Part shown: one piece after another, positions 61,126-64,000 of the stretch | Layout: each line of letters opens with the position of its first letter | Numbering within the stretch: the stretch's first letter is position 1 | From: Pseudobowmanella zhangzhouensis | GTDB taxonomy: Bacteria > Pseudomonadota > Gammaproteobacteria > Enterobacterales > Alteromonadaceae | DNA length: 64,000 bases | Direction: 5' to 3' | Assembly (NCBI RefSeq): GCF_042662685.1 | Contig: NZ_JBHSYO010000004.1 | Span: 186,001 to 250,000, forward strand | The notes under the pieces: model-generated | What the model saw: the letters and a program-made list of their open reading frames with translations, nothing else | Databases searched by the model: none | What the model was told of the DNA's origin: nothing | Translations under genes and position numbers: made by a program

Positions 61126-61977
61126 CTAGTTAGCGCTGGTATCCAGAGGCGCAAAGCTTTTTATTAACTGATCCACCGCCTGCATTTGTGCCAGATACGG
61201 CTCCAGCTTTGACAGCGGTAACGCACAAGGGCCATCGCACTTAGCATTGTTCGGATCCGGGTGAGCTTCAATAAACAAGCCAGCAATACCCAGCGCCATA
61301 CCACTGCGGGCCAGTTGGGCAGCCTGAGCGCGACGTCCATCGGCCGAGCTTTCACGACCACCGGGCTTTTGCAACGCGTGGGTCGCATCGAAGATAACCG
61401 GTGCCATCGGCTTCATTTCATCGATAGCCAGCATGTCTACCACCAGGTTGTTATAACCAAAGCAGCTACCGCGCTCACACAGAATAATCTTGTCGTTACC
61501 GGCTTCAAGAAACTTGGTGATGATATGACGCATTTCATGAGCGGCCAAAAATTGCGGCTTTTTCACGTTGATGACGGCGTTAGTTTGCGCCATTGCCACC
61601 ACTAAATCGGTCTGGCGCGCCAAAAACGCGGGTAACTGGATGACATCCACCACTTCCGCCACCGGTGCGGCCTGATAAGGCTCATGCACGTCGGTAATGA
61701 CTGGTACATCAAAGGTACGCTTAATCTCTTCAAAGATTTTCAGGCCCTCGTCCATGCCCGGGCCACGATAGCTATGTACCGAAGAACGATTAGCTTTATC
61801 GAATGAGGCTTTAAATACCCAGGGAATGCCCAATTTATCCGTCACCGTTTTGTACTGTTCCGCAATAGCCATAGCCAGATCGCGGGACTCCAGTACGTTC
61901 ATGCCACCAAACAGGACAAATGGTTGATCATTTGCCACTGTCAGGTTGGCCACATTAATCGATTGCAGGTTGTTCAT
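61126..61977 (-). CDS. kdsA: 3-deoxy-8-phosphooctulonate synthase KdsA
   Basis: Condenses arabinose 5-phosphate and PEP to KDO-8-P for lipopolysaccharide core. 283 residues. PFVLFGGMNVLESRDLAM carries an asparagine (N27, equal to N26 of E. coli) where metal-dependent KdsA has cysteine, so this is the metal-independent class. Other blocks: FKASFDKANRSS, ILCERGSCFGYNNLVVDM, EAHPDPNNAKCDGPCALPL. The ATG overlaps the DUF819 stop (TAATG). Confidence 0.96.
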   Translation of the reverse strand: MNNLQSINVANLTVANDQPFVLFGGMNVLESRDLAMAIAEQYKTVTDKLGIPWVFKASFDKANRSSVHSYRGPGMDEGLKIFEEIKRTFDVPVITDVHEPYQAAPVAEVVDVIQLPAFLARQTDLVVAMAQTNAVINVKKPQFLAAHEMRHIITKFLEAGNDKIILCERGSCFGYNNLVVDMLAIDEMKPMAPVIFDATHALQKPGGRESSADGRRAQAAQLARSGMALGIAGLFIEAHPDPNNAKCDGPCALPLSKLEPYLAQMQAVDQLIKSFAPLDTSAN

Positions 61978-63215
61978 TAGCCTGCCACTCCTTGCATAAT
62001 CAAACCACAAATATACGCGCCGTACGTGCCGACCGCATAACCTAACACTGCTAATAGCACGCCGACCGGGGCGAGCGATGGATGAAACGCTGCCGCCACC
62101 ACAGGGGCAGACGCTGCACCACCGACGTTAGCCTGACTACCCACTGCCATATAGAACACCGGCGCCTTAATAAACCAAGCCACAATCAGCATAAGCGATG
62201 CATGCACCAGCATCCAGATTATGCCCATAACAAAGAATATGGGTGAGTCGGCAATTTTGGTGATATCCATATGCAAACCAATGGTCGCGACCAGAATATA
62301 CACAAATACACTACCGATTTTTGACGCGCCGGCACGTTCCAGTTTGCTTGCCGGAGTAAATGACAGGCTGACACCAATGATGGTCGCAATAACGATTAGC
62401 CAGAAAAATTTACTGTCCAGGCTAAAGTCTTTCAGTCCCGGGAAATTGGTACCGATGTACGGGGCAATATAATCTGCACCCCAATGGGCGATACCCATGG
62501 CACCAATGCCGACAGCAATAATCAGCATCAGGTCATTCAGGGACGGAATTCGCGCGTGTTCGCGCTCGAACGCTTCGACTTTGACTTTAATGCGTTCGAT
62601 AGACTGCACATCGGCACCGGTACGCGCATCAATTTGTTTGGCATTAGACGCCATCAGCAACAATACCGCCATCCACAGATTCGCGACGATAATATCTACC
62701 GTTACCATCGCAGAGAAAATTTCGTTGCCGACCTGGAAGGTTTCTTTCATCGCCGCCTGATTGGCACCACCGCCAATCCAGCTACCGGCAATGGTGGTCA
62801 TACCGCGCCACACCTGATCCGGGCCAAAGTTACCAATTGCCTCAGGTGCCACGGCCGAGATAATCAGCAACGCAATCGGCCCGCCGATCATAATGCCAAG
62901 AGTACCCACTAAAAACATGATCAGTGCTTTGGGCCCCAGTGCGATGATGGATTTCATATCCAGACTCAGGGTCAGCAACACCAGACATGCTGGCAATAAA
63001 TAGCGCGATGCAAAGTAATACACTTTGGATGCATCGCCATCCACGATCCCCCAGGTATTGAGCAACGATGGAATGAAATAACACAGCAACAGTGCCGGAA
63101 CAAACTTATAAAATCCTGCAAATGACCGGTGTTGAGAGGTGTAAAAAATCCCCCCTAAGATCATCGCCAGCAGGCCCATCACGATGCCATCGTTGGTAAT
63201 CAGCGGTTCGTGCAT
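61977..63215 (-). CDS. DUF819 polytopic membrane protein
   Basis: 412 residues, about ten predicted membrane helices, matching DUF819 (YjcL-like) with GSWIGGGANQAAMKE, SLSFTPASKLERAGASK, GLHMDITKI and SQANVGGAASAPVVAAAFHPSLAPVGVLLAVLGYAVGTY. The internal Gly/Asn-rich repeats resemble carrier-type inverted repeats; substrate unknown. The ATG has AAGGAG upstream. Its stop overlaps the kdsA start. Confidence 0.88.
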   Translation of the reverse strand: MHEPLITNDGIVMGLLAMILGGIFYTSQHRSFAGFYKFVPALLLCYFIPSLLNTWGIVDGDASKVYYFASRYLLPACLVLLTLSLDMKSIIALGPKALIMFLVGTLGIMIGGPIALLIISAVAPEAIGNFGPDQVWRGMTTIAGSWIGGGANQAAMKETFQVGNEIFSAMVTVDIIVANLWMAVLLLMASNAKQIDARTGADVQSIERIKVKVEAFEREHARIPSLNDLMLIIAVGIGAMGIAHWGADYIAPYIGTNFPGLKDFSLDSKFFWLIVIATIIGVSLSFTPASKLERAGASKIGSVFVYILVATIGLHMDITKIADSPIFFVMGIIWMLVHASLMLIVAWFIKAPVFYMAVGSQANVGGAASAPVVAAAFHPSLAPVGVLLAVLGYAVGTYGAYICGLIMQGVAG

Positions 63216-63431
63216 GAATTCTCCTTTTATAGTTGGGCACAAAAAATAACAGCTAAACTAGGATTAATGGCTTTCTTAACCTTTAACCATATGACTTTTA
63301 TATATTTTTATTTTGTAGCTGAAAAAAAAGATGCGCTAATAACTCTATCAATCGGGTAGTTTACCACTAATTTGTTAGAAGATCAGAAGGTCTGTGTTTA
63401 AAGCGTCGAATTAACCTAAAAGCCCTGGCGT
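63216..63431. other. AT-rich gap upstream of DUF819 gene
   Basis: 216 bp between SirB and the DUF819 gene on the same strand. It holds long A/T runs that would be the DUF819-kdsA-gcvA promoter. I cannot identify a definite -35/-10 pair or any RNA. Confidence 0.4.
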
Positions 63432-63806
63432 TTAGCCCAGCAAAAAGGCCTGCTTAGTGGTGGCAAGATGCACAATTACTGCAATACATCCCAGTGCCGC
63501 CAGCATTGCCAGGAAACGCCCCAACGCCGTGCCATAATGCAAGGCCAGCGCGCCAAAACCTATGTAGCAGCAGATCAGCACGATTTTTTCCATCAACCAG
63601 CCCACCACGAAAGGATTGTAATGGAGCAGAACGCACAACCACACAGCCGTTAACAGCAGGGCAGTATCAATAACATGGGGGATCACGCGTGGCGCTCCTT
63701 TTTCAAAAAAACGCGAGCCAATCATGCGTGAGATAAAGCGAATGGATAACAACACCACACTGGTGAATACCAGAATCAGGTGTGAGAGTTTGGCAAGGTA
63801 ATACAT
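63432..63806 (-). CDS. SirB family membrane protein
   Basis: 124 residues, four predicted membrane helices, matching the SirB (PF04247) family: AKLSHLILVFTSVVLLSIRF, RVIPHVIDTALLLTAVWL and KIVLICCYIGFGALALHYG. Such proteins lie near kdsA and hemA-prfA-prmC in many gammaproteobacteria, consistent with the position here. Function unknown; invasion-regulation data from Salmonella are limited. Confidence 0.88.
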   Translation of the reverse strand: MYYLAKLSHLILVFTSVVLLSIRFISRMIGSRFFEKGAPRVIPHVIDTALLLTAVWLCVLLHYNPFVVGWLMEKIVLICCYIGFGALALHYGTALGRFLAMLAALGCIAVIVHLATTKQAFLLG

Positions 63807-63821
63807 GCCGTGACGTCCTTA

Positions 63822-64000
63822 TTACTGATGTTCCGCGCGTATCTGCGAGGCAGCATCCTGCTGTGAGATTAAAAGTGTGACTAATTCCGGATCAAGTTGT
63901 TTGCCCGCCAACGCCTCAAGCCGTTGTAGTGCCTCAGGCATTGACATGTCGGGCTCGGCGCTGACTGTATTTTCTAAAGTAATCACAATTTGGGTAATGC
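63822..64000 (-). CDS. C-terminal fragment, possible HD/HD-GYP-type protein
   Basis: The frame is open from the window edge to a TAA, giving 59 codons. The piece MSMPEALQRLEALAGKQLDPEL, then VTLLI, resembles the end of HD-GYP/HD phosphohydrolases (pattern peaL..L...FDPeLV..L). The rest of the protein is outside the window, so domain and function are unproven. Only 15 bp separate its stop from the SirB start, so the two are probably in one transcript. Confidence 0.5.
   Translation of the reverse strand, partial: ITQIVITLENTVSAEPDMSMPEALQRLEALAGKQLDPELVTLLISQQDAASQIRAEHQ

Noticed and set aside
1..64000. CRISPR arrays, insertion sequences, integrases, phage genes, toxin-antitoxin pairs and tRNA/rRNA genes
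   Set aside because: Searched by eye on both strands; no regular spaced repeats, transposase motifs or RNA-gene signatures were found. Short or divergent cases could be missed.

Overview
The window is a compact, almost wholly chromosomal stretch of a marine-type gammaproteobacterium. Gene content and order point to the order Alteromonadales (Alteromonas/Shewanella-like). The blocks trxB-aat-bpt-infA-clpA-clpS-cspD-monomeric icd, rluE-nudJ-mnmA-hflD-purB, pabB-nudL-sdaA, gcvA-DUF423-rlmM and kdsA near a SirB protein all have counterparts in that part of the gammaproteobacteria. Genus and species cannot be read from the sequence. I see no rRNA, tRNA, CRISPR array, insertion sequence, integrase or phage gene, so nothing marks this as an island.

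Layout. 1-12.4 kb: the 3' part of tcdA, then on the minus strand recC-recB-recD, an acetyltransferase and a CsdA-CsdE fusion (DNA break repair followed by sulfur transfer for ct6A tRNA modification), with divergent xthA. 12.4-19.4 kb: a small orphan protein, YfbV, TrxB, the N-end-rule enzymes Aat and Bpt, IF-1, ClpA/ClpS (which degrade the N-end-rule substrates) and CspD. 19.4-26.8 kb: monomeric isocitrate dehydrogenase, then rluE, nudJ, a BLUF blue-light sensor, mnmA, hflD and purB. 26.8-31.9 kb: a membrane class III adenylate cyclase, a GNAT protein with an altered cofactor loop, the D-2-hydroxyglutarate dehydrogenase YdiJ and a small membrane protein. 31.9-37.6 kb: divergent ppsA/ppsR with a HexR-like box between them, a DUF2461 protein, a secreted PEP-CTERM-like protein and a CBS protein. 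37.6-44.5 kb: rmuC, class I fumarase, pabB, a Nudix hydrolase, sdaA and a DUF2061 protein. 44.5-50.1 kb: cysB, a sensorless histidine kinase, a membrane coiled-coil protein, the CoA-transferase scoAB and a DEAD-box helicase. 50.1-54.2 kb: etfB-etfA diverging from ETF-ubiquinone oxidoreductase around a LiuR-like box, then an H-NS family protein. 54.2-64 kb: the MoxR/DUF58/TgpA operon, rlmM, DUF423, an alpha/beta hydrolase, gcvA, kdsA, a DUF819 membrane protein, SirB and the tail of a possible HD-type protein.

How the genes work together. Most of the window is core metabolism and information processing. Central-carbon control (PpsA with its regulator PpsR, fumarase, isocitrate dehydrogenase, serine dehydratase), electron input from acyl-CoA and amino-acid oxidation (EtfBA, ETF-QO, ScoAB), and protein/tRNA quality control (Aat/Bpt/ClpS/ClpA, MnmA, TcdA-CsdAE) are the main themes. 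Sensory accessory genes are inserted among them: BLUF, adenylate cyclase and an orphan histidine kinase.

I do not find a clear new multi-gene system. The best leads are the CsdA-CsdE fusion, the BLUF gene inside a conserved operon, the GNAT with a degenerate acetyl-CoA loop beside a cyclase, the orphan kinase/coiled-coil pair, the PEP-CTERM-like protein and the predicted HexR and LiuR boxes.
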